Notes under the pieces: model-generated
The model's input: only the letters and a program-made list of their open reading frames with translations
Told to the model about the DNA's origin: nothing
Database searches by the model: none
Program-made: the position numbers and the translations under genes
In this document: positions 26,806 through 35,562 of the stretch, piece by piece
Position numbering within the stretch: the first letter of the stretch is position 1
How the letters are laid out: each line of letters opens with the position of its first letter
NCBI GenBank assembly: GCA_045126215.1
Contig: JBGVOD010000013.1
Span: 1 to 64,000, forward strand
DNA length: 64,000 bases
Source: SVEL01 sp045126215
GTDB lineage: Bacteria; Bacillota; Clostridia; Lachnospirales; Lachnospiraceae
Direction: 5' to 3'

Positions 26806-27941
26806 TTCAAAAGTTCCTTTATTGTTGGTTTAATTGATAATTCTTCAATCATTTGTTCAAGCTGTTCGTCTTTTTTGTATGAATATTTTTCCTTTTTAAC
26901 AGCTCTTATAAGCAGATTCTTTGGTGTATGTTCCATATCGATAAATTCAAGTATCTGTGTATCATACCCATATTCTCTAAGTGTTTCACCTCTTATAGCG
27001 TCAGTCAAAATTGCCGACATTCTTTCCTTTAATATTCCATATTTAAGAACAGGCGATAACATATCATTCTTTATTTGTCCGTTTATTTCATGCTGGCAAC
27101 ATGGCACACTGAGTATAACCTTTGCATTCCATTTCACTGCCTTATACAAAGCATAGTCGGTTGCTGTGTCACACGCATGAAGTGTTACAACCATATCTAC
27201 ATCATCTTTAATCTCATAGTCTGCAATATCACCCATTAAAAACTTAAGATTCGTATAATTAAGTTTCTTTGCAAGCTCATTACAATTGTTGATTACCTCT
27301 TGCTTCAAATCCAATCCTATAATGTTTACACTGAATCCTTTCTTTTCTTTTAAATAGTAATATATTGCAAAGGTTAAATATGACTTACCACAACCAAAAT
27401 CTATAATCTCTATTGTCTTATCTTTTGGAAGCTTATATACAATATCTTCAACAAATTCAAGAAATCTATTAATTTGTCTGAATTTATCATATCTATGTTT
27501 TAAAACATAGCCTTCTTCATTCATAACACCAAGATGAACAAGAAAATCAACAGGTTGTCCCTCTTTCAAAATATACTTTTTCTCTCTGTTATGCATGAGA
27601 ATAAGTGGTTTCTCTGCTAGTTTCTTTTTTACTGTTACCTGTCCCTTTTTACTAATCAGCACTGAATACACAGCCTTCGTAGTAGTAATATTTGCCTGCT
27701 TATATTTATCTGACAAAATAACACCTAAATATTCTTTAAACTCATCTGCTTTAAGATTAGTATGTTTTACCTGTTTTTCAATGTATTCTGTTATCTGATA
27801 CAACTTTTCACCCTTTAATTCAATCTGGCGAAATTTGACTTTTGTTGCAACAATACTCTTATCTCGTCTGTCACTCGCAATCCCTTCAGACAATTCCTCT
27901 ATATTTAATTCATTTATAAAGTTTAATACTTTTTCGTTCAT
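26802..27941 (-). CDS. Class I SAM-dependent methyltransferase (Methyltransf_32/METTL25-like)
   Basis: The 379-residue protein has an N-terminal region of about 150 residues, then a Rossmann methyltransferase domain with the SAM-binding motif IDFGCGKSYLTFAIYYYL and the downstream VTLHACDTATDYAL and SVPCCQHEING. The PCCQHE element is typical of the Methyltransf_32 group, related to METTL25 and glutathione S-transferase C-terminal-domain proteins; substrates are mostly unknown, RNA or protein being possible. It opens a four- to five-gene run that includes two exported proteins, a flavin reductase and the OLD-type gene. Confidence 0.82.
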   Translation of the reverse strand: MNEKVLNFINELNIEELSEGIASDRRDKSIVATKVKFRQIELKGEKLYQITEYIEKQVKHTNLKADEFKEYLGVILSDKYKQANITTTKAVYSVLISKKGQVTVKKKLAEKPLILMHNREKKYILKEGQPVDFLVHLGVMNEEGYVLKHRYDKFRQINRFLEFVEDIVYKLPKDKTIEIIDFGCGKSYLTFAIYYYLKEKKGFSVNIIGLDLKQEVINNCNELAKKLNYTNLKFLMGDIADYEIKDDVDMVVTLHACDTATDYALYKAVKWNAKVILSVPCCQHEINGQIKNDMLSPVLKYGILKERMSAILTDAIRGETLREYGYDTQILEFIDMEHTPKNLLIRAVKKEKYSYKKDEQLEQMIEELSIKPTIKELLK

Positions 27942-28055
27942 AAATCATCCTCTATATCGTTCTCTCTCTATAATCATATATACTATCATTCATACATTAT
28001 AGCAAGGTACTTTACACCATTATTATAGTAATGTTTTTTTCATTAAAATACAAGG

Positions 28056-28814
28056 CTAAAAATCTTCATTTATAATAGGTGTCGCCATGTAAATAACTGT
28101 TTCATCACTTGTTTCATCATATGTAAATGCAATATTAATATTCACCTTTTTTCCTAACAACATTACGCAATCCCTTATGTTGTCACTATATCCATACAAA
28201 ACACTCATCGAATTTGTATATTTTTCTTCTACAACTTTTCCGTCAAATTCTTCTAACATTTTTCTTCCAATCTCAGCTCTTTCCCCATCATCTATATATC
28301 CCTTAACATAACCACTTAATGAAAGGGAAATTTCCATAGTTATACCCGTTTTTTCAAGTGCATCCTTGATTTTATCCTTATACATTACAGCACTTTCAAC
28401 AGAATCCTCTATGCTCATTTCTATGCATAAATAATTCGTCACCTTAATATCTGTTTTACTTTTTTCTTCCTCAATCGTTGTAAGCTTTATCTTTGTTGTA
28501 ACATACTTAGCATTTTTATTTATTTCAATAGTAGTTTTATTTGCATCAATATCTTGCTCTTTACTAATATCATATTCTTCATTTAGTCCAATGCTTTTTG
28601 CTATATTTCTTACAAAATTTTCTTTCTCTTCTTCTGAATAATATCCTTCAAAAGGTTTTGCGTTTATACTCACATGACTGGTTGTATGCATATATTTTTC
28701 ATGTGAAAACGCATTTATCAGCATTTTATTCTCATCCTTAATTTCATAAGTAAATATTTTTATGACTAATATTACTAATGTTATAAGAAGAATAATTATC
28801 AATTTTTTTCTCAT
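28056..28814 (-). CDS. YwmB-family TATA-box-binding-like protein
   Basis: The 252-residue protein has an N-terminal membrane segment (about 3-20) and a two-lobed alpha/beta region consistent with the YwmB family, a widespread Firmicute family of unknown function. In B. subtilis ywmB lies near the atp operon, before murAA and spoIID; here it is close to the atp operon as well, with the YGNQ metallopeptidase in between. The ATG at 28812-28814 follows GGAGG-TTTTTTT directly; that GGAGG is in the 3' arm of the preceding terminator. A longer reading with an upstream ATG would start inside the hairpin. Confidence 0.75.
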   Translation of the reverse strand: MRKKLIIILLITLVILVIKIFTYEIKDENKMLINAFSHEKYMHTTSHVSINAKPFEGYYSEEEKENFVRNIAKSIGLNEEYDISKEQDIDANKTTIEINKNAKYVTTKIKLTTIEEEKSKTDIKVTNYLCIEMSIEDSVESAVMYKDKIKDALEKTGITMEISLSLSGYVKGYIDDGERAEIGRKMLEEFDGKVVEEKYTNSMSVLYGYSDNIRDCVMLLGKKVNINIAFTYDETSDETVIYMATPIINEDF

Positions 28815-28897
28815 AAAAAAACCTCCAAAATGATAAGTCAATACTCAAATGAACATCATCCCATTTGATGTATATTCTTACCAGTTTTGGAAGTTTT
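28815..28897 (-). terminator. Terminator of the metallopeptidase gene that also carries the ribosome site of the ywmB-like gene
   Basis: Minus-strand arms AACTTCCAAAA (28885-28895) and TTTTGGAGGTT (28820-28830) pair with one G-U and extend by further A-T pairs; inner pairs CATCAAAT/ATTTGA add structure. Seven T (28815-28821) follow, then ATG. The GGAGG of the arm is the only ribosome site for the next gene. Confidence 0.75.
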
Positions 28898-28901
28898 ATA
28901 C

Positions 28902-30356
28902 CTAATCATACCATTGTTCCCAGTATGCATTTCCATCATCTACAGAAACATATTTTGAATCTAATTCATCTATCAGCAAATCAACCTTGCTTTTTACATG
29001 AGCACTATCATAGCTCTTTGGTAAACTATCTCCTTCATCTGTAGCAAGCAGATAACTAAAAACTTCTGCTCTGTCCTCAAAAATACCTTCCTTCGAATAA
29101 GAGCTGACAAAGTATACATTCTTTAATTGTTCCCCCTGTATTATGTAATTATCATACATTCCCTCGTCTTGCGAATATGAAAAGCCTATTGGATTTTTAT
29201 TTTCCCATCTTGTAAAACACCCACTATCTTCATTGAACTGGTTCATTTCAAAATCTATTACATGAAATAATTCATGGGCAAACGTAGCCGAAAACTCATC
29301 AAAGGAATTCACATCTGCATTCATTCTTACTACTGTCTTTTCTTCCTTATAGCTTGTCAATCCAAGAAGCTGCCTATCACCATCCAATTGTGTCATATTC
29401 CCTGTAATATTAATTTCAAGATATCTTCCCTCTGCATATCCCGTCATTACTTCATCTAAAAATCCTTCAGGCAATCTATCCAGTATTTCTTCAATGCTTT
29501 CTAAAGCCCTCTTATTTTTAGAACTATTGGTACTCTTCTCTATATCAAATCCACTCTCTATGCAGCTCGCCTCTTCACCAACACGTATCTTTACGTTATA
29601 TTTTTCCTCAAGTTCCAACTCAAGTTCATACGCAGTACTATCATTCTTCTTCTGTGAATATTCCATCATATTGGATACACCAAATATAATGAATAAAAAT
29701 ACTGCCAATATCGAAGTTATTGCAATTATAATCGGTTTTTTTGATGATTCTACGTATCTTGCATTGCCATATGAATAGCCTGCATATGTTGGATTTCCAT
29801 ATAGCTGGTTTCCGTACATTTGATTTCCATATGTTTGGTTTCCATACGTCTGATTTCCGTATGGCTGGCCTCCGTATGTTTGATTTCCATACGTTTGGTT
29901 TCCATATGCTTGATTTCTGTACGGCTGGTTCCCATATGTTTGACTTCCATATGCTTGGTTTCCATACGTCTGGTTCCCGTATGTTTGATTTCTGTATGGC
30001 TGGTTTCCATATGTTTGATTCCCATATTGTTGACCTGAGTAATATCCACTATTTCCGGCATATCCCTGATTTCCGTATTGATTCTGGTTACCAGAATATC
30101 CATTTTGTGTCTGCTGGTTATATGCATTCTGTGAATTGTTTATATTATTCTGACTATATGTATTCTGCTGTTGAATTATATCTTTCCGGCTATATCTATA
30201 TATATTCTGCTGGTTGTTTATACTATTCTGGCTATATGTATTCTGCTGTTGAATTATATCATTCTGGCTATATATACTATCTTGATTATTCAACTGTCCA
30301 TCCTGTTCCCCTATTTCATTATTAAAACTAGGATACTTTGAGCCTCTTTCGTCCAT
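28902..30356 (-). CDS. Membrane-anchored putative zinc metallopeptidase with N-terminal Gln/Asn/Tyr repeat tail
   Basis: The 484-residue protein has no signal peptide. Residues 1-200 are low-complexity (Gln, Asn, Tyr, Gly), including two copies of DIIQQQNTYSQN at 26-residue spacing and 16 units of YGNQx (111-190). A single membrane segment follows (208-231), so the tail should be inside and the rest outside. The outer part contains TFAHELFHVID (His361, Glu362, His365), a zinc-peptidase HExxH, and a downstream FEDRAEVFSYL that could supply the third ligand (Glu427 or Glu431). I do not recognise the peptidase family. The repeat tail resembles prion-like or spore-coat-type low-complexity sequence. 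It has its own promoter. Confidence 0.8.
   Translation of the reverse strand: MDERGSKYPSFNNEIGEQDGQLNNQDSIYSQNDIIQQQNTYSQNSINNQQNIYRYSRKDIIQQQNTYSQNNINNSQNAYNQQTQNGYSGNQNQYGNQGYAGNSGYYSGQQYGNQTYGNQPYRNQTYGNQTYGNQAYGSQTYGNQPYRNQAYGNQTYGNQTYGGQPYGNQTYGNQTYGNQMYGNQLYGNPTYAGYSYGNARYVESSKKPIIIAITSILAVFLFIIFGVSNMMEYSQKKNDSTAYELELELEEKYNVKIRVGEEASCIESGFDIEKSTNSSKNKRALESIEEILDRLPEGFLDEVMTGYAEGRYLEINITGNMTQLDGDRQLLGLTSYKEEKTVVRMNADVNSFDEFSATFAHELFHVIDFEMNQFNEDSGCFTRWENKNPIGFSYSQDEGMYDNYIIQGEQLKNVYFVSSYSKEGIFEDRAEVFSYLLATDEGDSLPKSYDSAHVKSKVDLLIDELDSKYVSVDDGNAYWEQWYD
29787..30026 (-). repeat. 16 tandem 15-bp repeats encoding YGNQx
   Basis: The 240-bp array consists of 16 in-frame 15-bp units within the metallopeptidase gene. 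Variants such as YRNQ, YGSQ and YGGQ show it is old enough to have diverged but still strictly in register. The periodic composition opens long spurious frames on both strands here. Confidence 0.93.
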
Positions 30357-30434
30357 TTTACTACCTCAACCTCTTTATATTTCCCAAATCTTCTGCATCA
30401 AATACAAGAACATCTCTGTTTCTTTAGATAGTAT

Positions 30435-30463
30435 CATAACATATCTTTATTTTTTTTGCAAAA
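30435..30463 (-). promoter_or_regulatory. Probable promoter of the metallopeptidase gene
   Basis: Minus-strand TTGCAA, about 17 bp of A-rich spacer and TATGAT (30435-30440) lie about 80 bases before the ATG, which has its own GAGGTAG site. Confidence 0.6.
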
Positions 30464-30491
30464 AACCAAACTCCCTAGTTTTTCATACTCA

Positions 30492-30590
30492 AAAAGAATA
30501 TATTCTGGGCTTATTTTAGCTTCTCTTGCTTATAGGCCCAAACATGCCTGCTTTTTATTCTCTAAAAGAATATATTCTGGGCTTATTTTA
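30492..30590. repeat. Two 27-bp direct repeats each containing a 12-bp palindrome
   Basis: Identical 27-bp copies (30492-30518 and 30564-30590) are spaced 72 bp apart, each with AGAATATATTCT (30495-30506, 30567-30578). They lie just upstream of the metallopeptidase promoter in a 370-bp gene-free stretch. A regulator-binding pair is one reading; the rest of the stretch holds the atp terminator and a structured element, and nothing else recognisable. Confidence 0.7.
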
Positions 30591-30602
30591 AAAAATTTTG
30601 CT

Positions 30603-30648
30603 AAAAAGCCCCATCTACCTTGCCAATACAAGCATAAATGGGGCTTTT
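30603..30648 (-). terminator. Terminator of the atp operon
   Basis: A perfect 11-bp stem AAAAGCCCCAT/ATGGGGCTTTT (30604-30614 with 30638-30648) is flanked by A/T runs, so it can act in both directions. It lies about 80 bp past the atpC stop. Confidence 0.85.
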
Positions 30649-30663
30649 AATATACAATTCCAG

Positions 30664-30722
30664 TTTTACGCGGTGCTCATTCGCATTAAGCTTCGCTTCA
30701 TGCTCATGTCGCACTGGCGCGC
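30664..30722. other. GC-richer structured element behind atpC
   Basis: Nested pairs GTGC/GCAC, GCAT/ATGC and AAGC/GCTT around a TTC loop (about 30673-30712) sit in a patch of higher GC than its surroundings. It resembles a dispersed intergenic hairpin, but no second copy is visible in this window. Confidence 0.4.
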
Positions 30723-30726
30723 TATC

Positions 30727-31128
30727 TTATTTTTCTAATAGACTTAATCTTGCAATTGATCTTTTTAGAGCAGCTTCTGCACGTGACAAATCAGACTCAC
30801 CATCTTTTATTCTTCGTTCCGCTCTTATTTTAGCTTCTCTTGCTCGATTTTCATCTATTTCATCCGGCCACTCAGCAATCTCTGCCATGACCTTTACCTT
30901 ATCCTGTAAAATAACTACAAATCCTGAATGAACAGCAGCCTTTTTTATTTCATCTTCCTCATGTATTGTCACAACACCAGGTGACAATACACTAGTCATA
31001 GGGATATGGTTTTTATAGACACCTATCTCACCTTCTGTGGTGATCATCTCTACAAAATTCACCTTACCTTTGTAGAAATCCCTTTCAGGTGAAATAATCT
31101 CTAATTCAAATAATTTGTCGTCTGCCAT
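30727..31128 (-). CDS. atpC: F-type ATP synthase epsilon subunit
   Basis: The 133-residue epsilon subunit couples the rotor to the catalytic head and can inhibit ATP hydrolysis. The N-terminal beta-sandwich (LFELEIISPERDFYKGKV, then MITTEGEIGVYKNHIPM) and the C-terminal two-helix hairpin from about residue 88 are complete. It is the last gene of the operon, after atpD with a 60-bp gap. Confidence 0.97.
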   Translation of the reverse strand: MADDKLFELEIISPERDFYKGKVNFVEMITTEGEIGVYKNHIPMTSVLSPGVVTIHEEDEIKKAAVHSGFVVILQDKVKVMAEIAEWPDEIDENRAREAKIRAERRIKDGESDLSRAEAALKRSIARLSLLEK

Positions 31129-31188
31129 ACTATCTCCAATCCTTCACACTTTATATCTATGTGCGATACCATGCCATTTTCATTAGAT

Positions 31189-32577
31189 TTATTTTACCTT
31201 TGCAAGTACGTCTTCAATACCACCACAATTAAGGAAATAGCTTTCAGGTATATCATCATACTTTCCTTCAAGGATTTCTTTAAATCCCTGAACTGTTTCG
31301 CTAATAGGTACATATTTTCCTTCAAGACCTGTAAACTGTCCTGCCACGAAGAATGGCTGTGAAAGGAATCTTTGAACCTTTCTTGCTCTTGCAACTACAA
31401 GCTTATCTGCCTCTGAAAGTTCATCCATACCAAGAATTGCAATGATATCCTGTAATTCTTTGTATTTCTGAAGAATTTCCTGTACACCTCTAGCTACCTT
31501 ATAGTGTTCCTCACCAACAATCTTTGGATCAAGGATTCTTGATGTTGATTCAAGTGGATCAACTGCTGGATAAATACCAAGTTCAACAATTGCTCTTGAT
31601 AAAACTGTTGTTGCATCAAGATGTGCGAAAGTTGTTGCCGGTGCCGGGTCAGTTAAGTCATCTGCTGGTACATATACCGCCTGAACAGAAGTAATGGAAC
31701 CATTCTTTGTAGATGTAATACGCTCCTGTAATGCACCCATTTCTGTCTGTAAAGTTGGCTGATAACCTACAGCTGATGGCATACGTCCAAGAAGCGCTGA
31801 AACTTCTGAACCTGCCTGTGTAAATCTGAAAATATTATCAATGAAAAGAAGTACATCCTTTCCACCTTTATCTCTGAAATATTCAGCCATTGTAAGTCCT
31901 GTAAGACCAACTCTCATACGGGCTCCTGGTGGCTCGTTCATCTGACCAAATACCATTGTAGTTTTATTGATAACTCCTGACTCAATCATTTCATGATACA
32001 AGTCATTTCCTTCTCTTGTTCTCTCTCCAACACCTGTAAATACAGAATATCCACCATGTTCTGTAGCGATATTTCTAATAAGCTCCTGGATAAGAACTGT
32101 TTTACCTACTCCGGCTCCACCGAAAAGACCGATTTTACCACCCTTCTGATATGGGCAGAGTAAGTCAACAACTTTAATACCTGTTTCGAGAATTTCAGAC
32201 TTTGTAGACTGTTCTTCAAAAGCAGGTGCTTTTCTATGAATTGGATAATAATCTACCCCCTGTGGGACATCCTTATTATCAATAGGTTCACCTAATACAT
32301 TAAACATACGACCAAGAGTATTCTCACCAACTGGAACAGAAATTGGAGCACCTGTAGCAACTGCTTCCAATCCTCTCTTTAATCCTTCAGTAGGACCCAT
32401 GGCGATACATCTTACCGTATCATCTCCCAGATGCTGGGCTACCTCTACAACGAGTTTCCCACCATTGTAATTGATATCTATAGCTTCATATATTTCAGGA
32501 AGATTTCCATTAGGAAACTTAATATCAAGTACGGCACCAATAATCTGAGTGATTTTACCTATATTTTTTTCTGCCAT
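31189..32577 (-). CDS. atpD: F-type ATP synthase beta subunit
   Basis: The 462-residue catalytic subunit carries Walker A GGAGVGKTVLIQEL, the catalytic GERTREGNDLYHEM, Walker B VLLFIDNIFRF and the DELSEADKL sequence of the lower domain. The ATG at 32575-32577 is preferred over an upstream GTG because AAGGAG is correctly spaced for it. Confidence 0.99.
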   Translation of the reverse strand: MAEKNIGKITQIIGAVLDIKFPNGNLPEIYEAIDINYNGGKLVVEVAQHLGDDTVRCIAMGPTEGLKRGLEAVATGAPISVPVGENTLGRMFNVLGEPIDNKDVPQGVDYYPIHRKAPAFEEQSTKSEILETGIKVVDLLCPYQKGGKIGLFGGAGVGKTVLIQELIRNIATEHGGYSVFTGVGERTREGNDLYHEMIESGVINKTTMVFGQMNEPPGARMRVGLTGLTMAEYFRDKGGKDVLLFIDNIFRFTQAGSEVSALLGRMPSAVGYQPTLQTEMGALQERITSTKNGSITSVQAVYVPADDLTDPAPATTFAHLDATTVLSRAIVELGIYPAVDPLESTSRILDPKIVGEEHYKVARGVQEILQKYKELQDIIAILGMDELSEADKLVVARARKVQRFLSQPFFVAGQFTGLEGKYVPISETVQGFKEILEGKYDDIPESYFLNCGGIEDVLAKVK

Positions 32578-32604
32578 TTTTTTCACTCCTTATGTTAATA
32601 TGCG

Positions 32605-33471
32605 CTAGCCAATGGCCTCCGCTCCAGCAATGATTTCTGTAAGTTCCTGTGTAATAGAACTCTGACGTGCTCTATTATACAGCAACGATAAATCTGCAAT
32701 CATTTCTTCTGCATTATTTGTTGCCGAATCCATTGCTGCCATTCTTGCACCATTTTCACTGGCTACTGCTTCAACCAATGCACCATAGATAAGGCTACTG
32801 ATATACTTTGGAATAATCATATCAAGAACTTCTTCCTCTGAAGGCTCATAGTTCATAGGTACTTTCTTCTCTTCTTCACTTAGCTCATAATCTTCTGTTG
32901 ACACAGGGAGCAGTTTTTTCATAGTAGGAATATGGCTTACTGTATTCTTGAATACTGTATATGCCAAATATATCTCACCGATTTCACCATCTTCAAATGC
33001 TTTTAAAACAGAATTGCAAATTGTCATTGCATCCGTAAATAATGGTTCTTCTATAACATCTGAAAAGTCTTCCTTTATCTCATAGCCTTTTGAAGAAAGT
33101 GCATCTTTACCCTTACGACCAATCGTATAAAGAACCACATCATCCTTTGTAAATGCTTCATCCTTAGTAAGCAGTTTTACAATATTTGAATTGTAACCAC
33201 CTGCTAAACCTCTATTTGAAGTAATAACAATAACTGCCTTTTTCTTATCAGGATGATTCTTTAAAAATCTGTGATTTATATTTCCTGAACGGGCAAGAAC
33301 TGACGTTACAACATCATACATACCATTAAAATATGCCTTTGAAGATTCAGCTCTTGACCTTGCCTTCTGCAATTTAACAGTGGATACTAACTTCATGGCT
33401 TTTGTAATTTGTCCTGTGCTTTCAACACTTACTTTTCGTCTCTGAATATCTCTCATTGACGCCATGATCAT
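32605..33471 (-). CDS. atpG: F-type ATP synthase gamma subunit
   Basis: The 288-residue central stalk subunit has the N-terminal coiled-coil helix (MRDIQRRKVSVESTGQITKAMKL), the middle ITSNRGLAGGYNSNIVK and the C-terminal helix NRARQSSITQELTEIIAGAEA that turns inside the catalytic head. Two ATG codons lie close together; the first (33469-33471) follows AAGGA by six bases, the second is two codons later. Confidence 0.98.
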   Translation of the reverse strand: MIMASMRDIQRRKVSVESTGQITKAMKLVSTVKLQKARSRAESSKAYFNGMYDVVTSVLARSGNINHRFLKNHPDKKKAVIVITSNRGLAGGYNSNIVKLLTKDEAFTKDDVVLYTIGRKGKDALSSKGYEIKEDFSDVIEEPLFTDAMTICNSVLKAFEDGEIGEIYLAYTVFKNTVSHIPTMKKLLPVSTEDYELSEEEKKVPMNYEPSEEEVLDMIIPKYISSLIYGALVEAVASENGARMAAMDSATNNAEEMIADLSLLYNRARQSSITQELTEIIAGAEAIG

Positions 33472-33481
33472 TCACCGTCCT

Positions 33482-34984
33482 TTATTGTTGTTCCTTAACT
33501 TCCTTAATAGCCGCTACTAACTTCTCTTCAATCTCTGAAGAAAGCTCTTTTGTAGTCTTAATACTTTCAGGTATTTCAGGATACTTTGTCTTAATATGTT
33601 CAAATAATCTTTCCTGGAAATCCAGAATATCACTTACCTCAATATCTAAAAGATATTTTTTGGTAGCCGCATAAATAATGATTACCTGATACTCTACCGG
33701 CATAGGCTTATACTGTGGCTGTTTAAGAACCTCTTTGATTCTTACACCCTGTTCAAGCTTTTCTTTTGTATCTGCATCAAGTTCTGAACCAAACTGTGCA
33801 AAAGATGCAAGCTCTCTATACTGGGCAAGCTCAACACGGATAGGTGCAGCAAGCTTCTTAATAGCTTTAATCTGAGCAGCGCCACCAACTCTGGAAACGG
33901 AAAGACCTGCATTAACCGCTGGTCTGAAACCTGAGTTAAACATTTCTGTTTCAAGATATATCTGACCATCTGTAATAGAAATTACGTTAGTTGGAATATA
34001 TGCTGAAACATCACCTGCCTGAGTTTCAATAATTGGTAATGCTGTAAGTGAACCTCCACCTAATTCATCAGAAAGCTTTGCAGCTCTCTCTAAAAGTTTT
34101 GAATGTAAGTAGAATACATCACCTGGATAAGCTTCTCGACCAGGTGGACGACGAAGTAATAAGGAAAGTGTACGATATGCTGTTGCATGCTTACTTAAAT
34201 CATCATAAACAACAAGGACATCCTTTCCCTGCTCCATCCATTCCTCACCAATAGCACATCCTGAATATGGAGCAATATACTGAAGGGGTGCAAGCTCACT
34301 GGCTGTAGAAGCTACAACAGTGGTATAACTCATTGCACCATGTTCTTCTAATGTTTTAACAATAGAAGCAATTGTAGACGCCTTCTGACCTATAGCAACA
34401 TAGATACAGAGTACATCCTGTCCTTTCTGGTTAATAATTGTATCAATGGCGATAGCAGTTTTACCTGTCTGTCTGTCACCAATGATAAGCTCTCTCTGTC
34501 CACGTCCAATTGGAACCATGGCATCAATAGCTTTTATACCTGTCTGCAATGGTGTATCTACTGATTTTCTTGAGATAACACCAGAAGCAACTCTTTCAAT
34601 CTGACGATACTTACTTGCATTGATTGGTCCTTTACCATCAATAGGCTGACCCAGTGCATTTACAACACGTCCAATCATTTCATCACCAACAGGAACCTCA
34701 ACAACACGTCCGGTTGTCTTAACTGTATCTCCTTCATTGATGTTTTTATGATCACCAAGTAAAACTGCACCAACATTGTCAGCTTCCAAGTTGAGTACCA
34801 TACCATAAACCTCACCTGGGAATTCAAGAAGCTCTCCCTGCATTGCGTTTTCAAGTCCGTGAACTCTGGCAATACCATCGGCTACCTGAATAACTGTACC
34901 AACATCTGATACCTCAAGTTTGGTAGAATAATTCTTAATTTGTTCTTTAATTACTGAACTAATCTCTTCAGGTCTTAAATTCAT
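33482..34984 (-). CDS. atpA: F-type ATP synthase alpha subunit
   Basis: The 500-residue non-catalytic subunit shows Walker A GDRQTGKTAIAID, the DDLSKHATAYR Walker B region, and the Arg finger region in SVSRVGGAAQIKAIKKLA. It lies 10 bp upstream of atpG and 29 bp after atpH. Confidence 0.99.
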   Translation of the reverse strand: MNLRPEEISSVIKEQIKNYSTKLEVSDVGTVIQVADGIARVHGLENAMQGELLEFPGEVYGMVLNLEADNVGAVLLGDHKNINEGDTVKTTGRVVEVPVGDEMIGRVVNALGQPIDGKGPINASKYRQIERVASGVISRKSVDTPLQTGIKAIDAMVPIGRGQRELIIGDRQTGKTAIAIDTIINQKGQDVLCIYVAIGQKASTIASIVKTLEEHGAMSYTTVVASTASELAPLQYIAPYSGCAIGEEWMEQGKDVLVVYDDLSKHATAYRTLSLLLRRPPGREAYPGDVFYLHSKLLERAAKLSDELGGGSLTALPIIETQAGDVSAYIPTNVISITDGQIYLETEMFNSGFRPAVNAGLSVSRVGGAAQIKAIKKLAAPIRVELAQYRELASFAQFGSELDADTKEKLEQGVRIKEVLKQPQYKPMPVEYQVIIIYAATKKYLLDIEVSDILDFQERLFEHIKTKYPEIPESIKTTKELSSEIEEKLVAAIKEVKEQQ

Positions 34985-35013
34985 GGAGTTAACCCACCTT
35001 CTTTACGTTGATA

Positions 35014-35562
35014 TTATGAGAGTTGAATATTATATAATTCTCTGGATATATTATATATCTTTGTCTTTATACTGCTATCAACAACTCTGTCACCAATGCG
35101 AATAACCATACCACCTATGATATTTTTATCCACAATGTAATTAATTTCAAATGCTACATACTCTGTAGTATCCATAAGCTTTTTTTCTATTTCTTTTTTC
35201 TTTGCACCTGTAAGTTCAATAGCTGTCGTAACTGTTGCTACTCCAATCTTCTTGTACTCCTTCACTTTGAAAATAAAATATTTTAAAGCTTCAACCATCT
35301 TGATCTGTCTGTCTTTCTTTACCATCAATAGTAAGAAGCCTGTTATATCATCCGATACTCTGTCTTTAAAAATATTCTCTGTGACTTTTTCTTTCTCTTC
35401 TTTACTGATTTTTGGATGGTTAAGAAGCTTAATGAAGTCTTCATTCTCTTCAATAGCTTCTACAACACACTTTGCTTCCTCGAAATACTCATCTATTTTC
35501 CCTGAAGAGATGGCAAGTTCAAACAAAGCATCACCATAAGTTTTATCTACTAGCTTAGCCAT
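35014..35562 (-). CDS. atpH: F-type ATP synthase delta subunit
   Basis: The 182-residue delta (OSCP) subunit has an N-terminal helical bundle (DKTYGDALFELAISSGKIDEY) and the C-terminal NIIGGMVIRIGDRVVDSSIK, the best-conserved part of the family. It links the head to the peripheral stalk. Its start overlaps the atpF end by 13 bp. Confidence 0.97.
   Translation of the reverse strand: MAKLVDKTYGDALFELAISSGKIDEYFEEAKCVVEAIEENEDFIKLLNHPKISKEEKEKVTENIFKDRVSDDITGFLLLMVKKDRQIKMVEALKYFIFKVKEYKKIGVATVTTAIELTGAKKKEIEKKLMDTTEYVAFEINYIVDKNIIGGMVIRIGDRVVDSSIKTKIYNISRELYNIQLS

Noticed and set aside
29741..30325. Long open frames on the plus strand and a second minus frame across the YGNQ array
   Set aside because: They come from the 15-bp periodic composition; they have no ribosome sites and read as simple repeats of the same units.
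30456..30650. A small plus-strand protein with repeated KRIYSGLIL
   Set aside because: The repeat is that of the DNA direct repeats; the frame runs through the atp terminator and starts in a T-run without a ribosome site.
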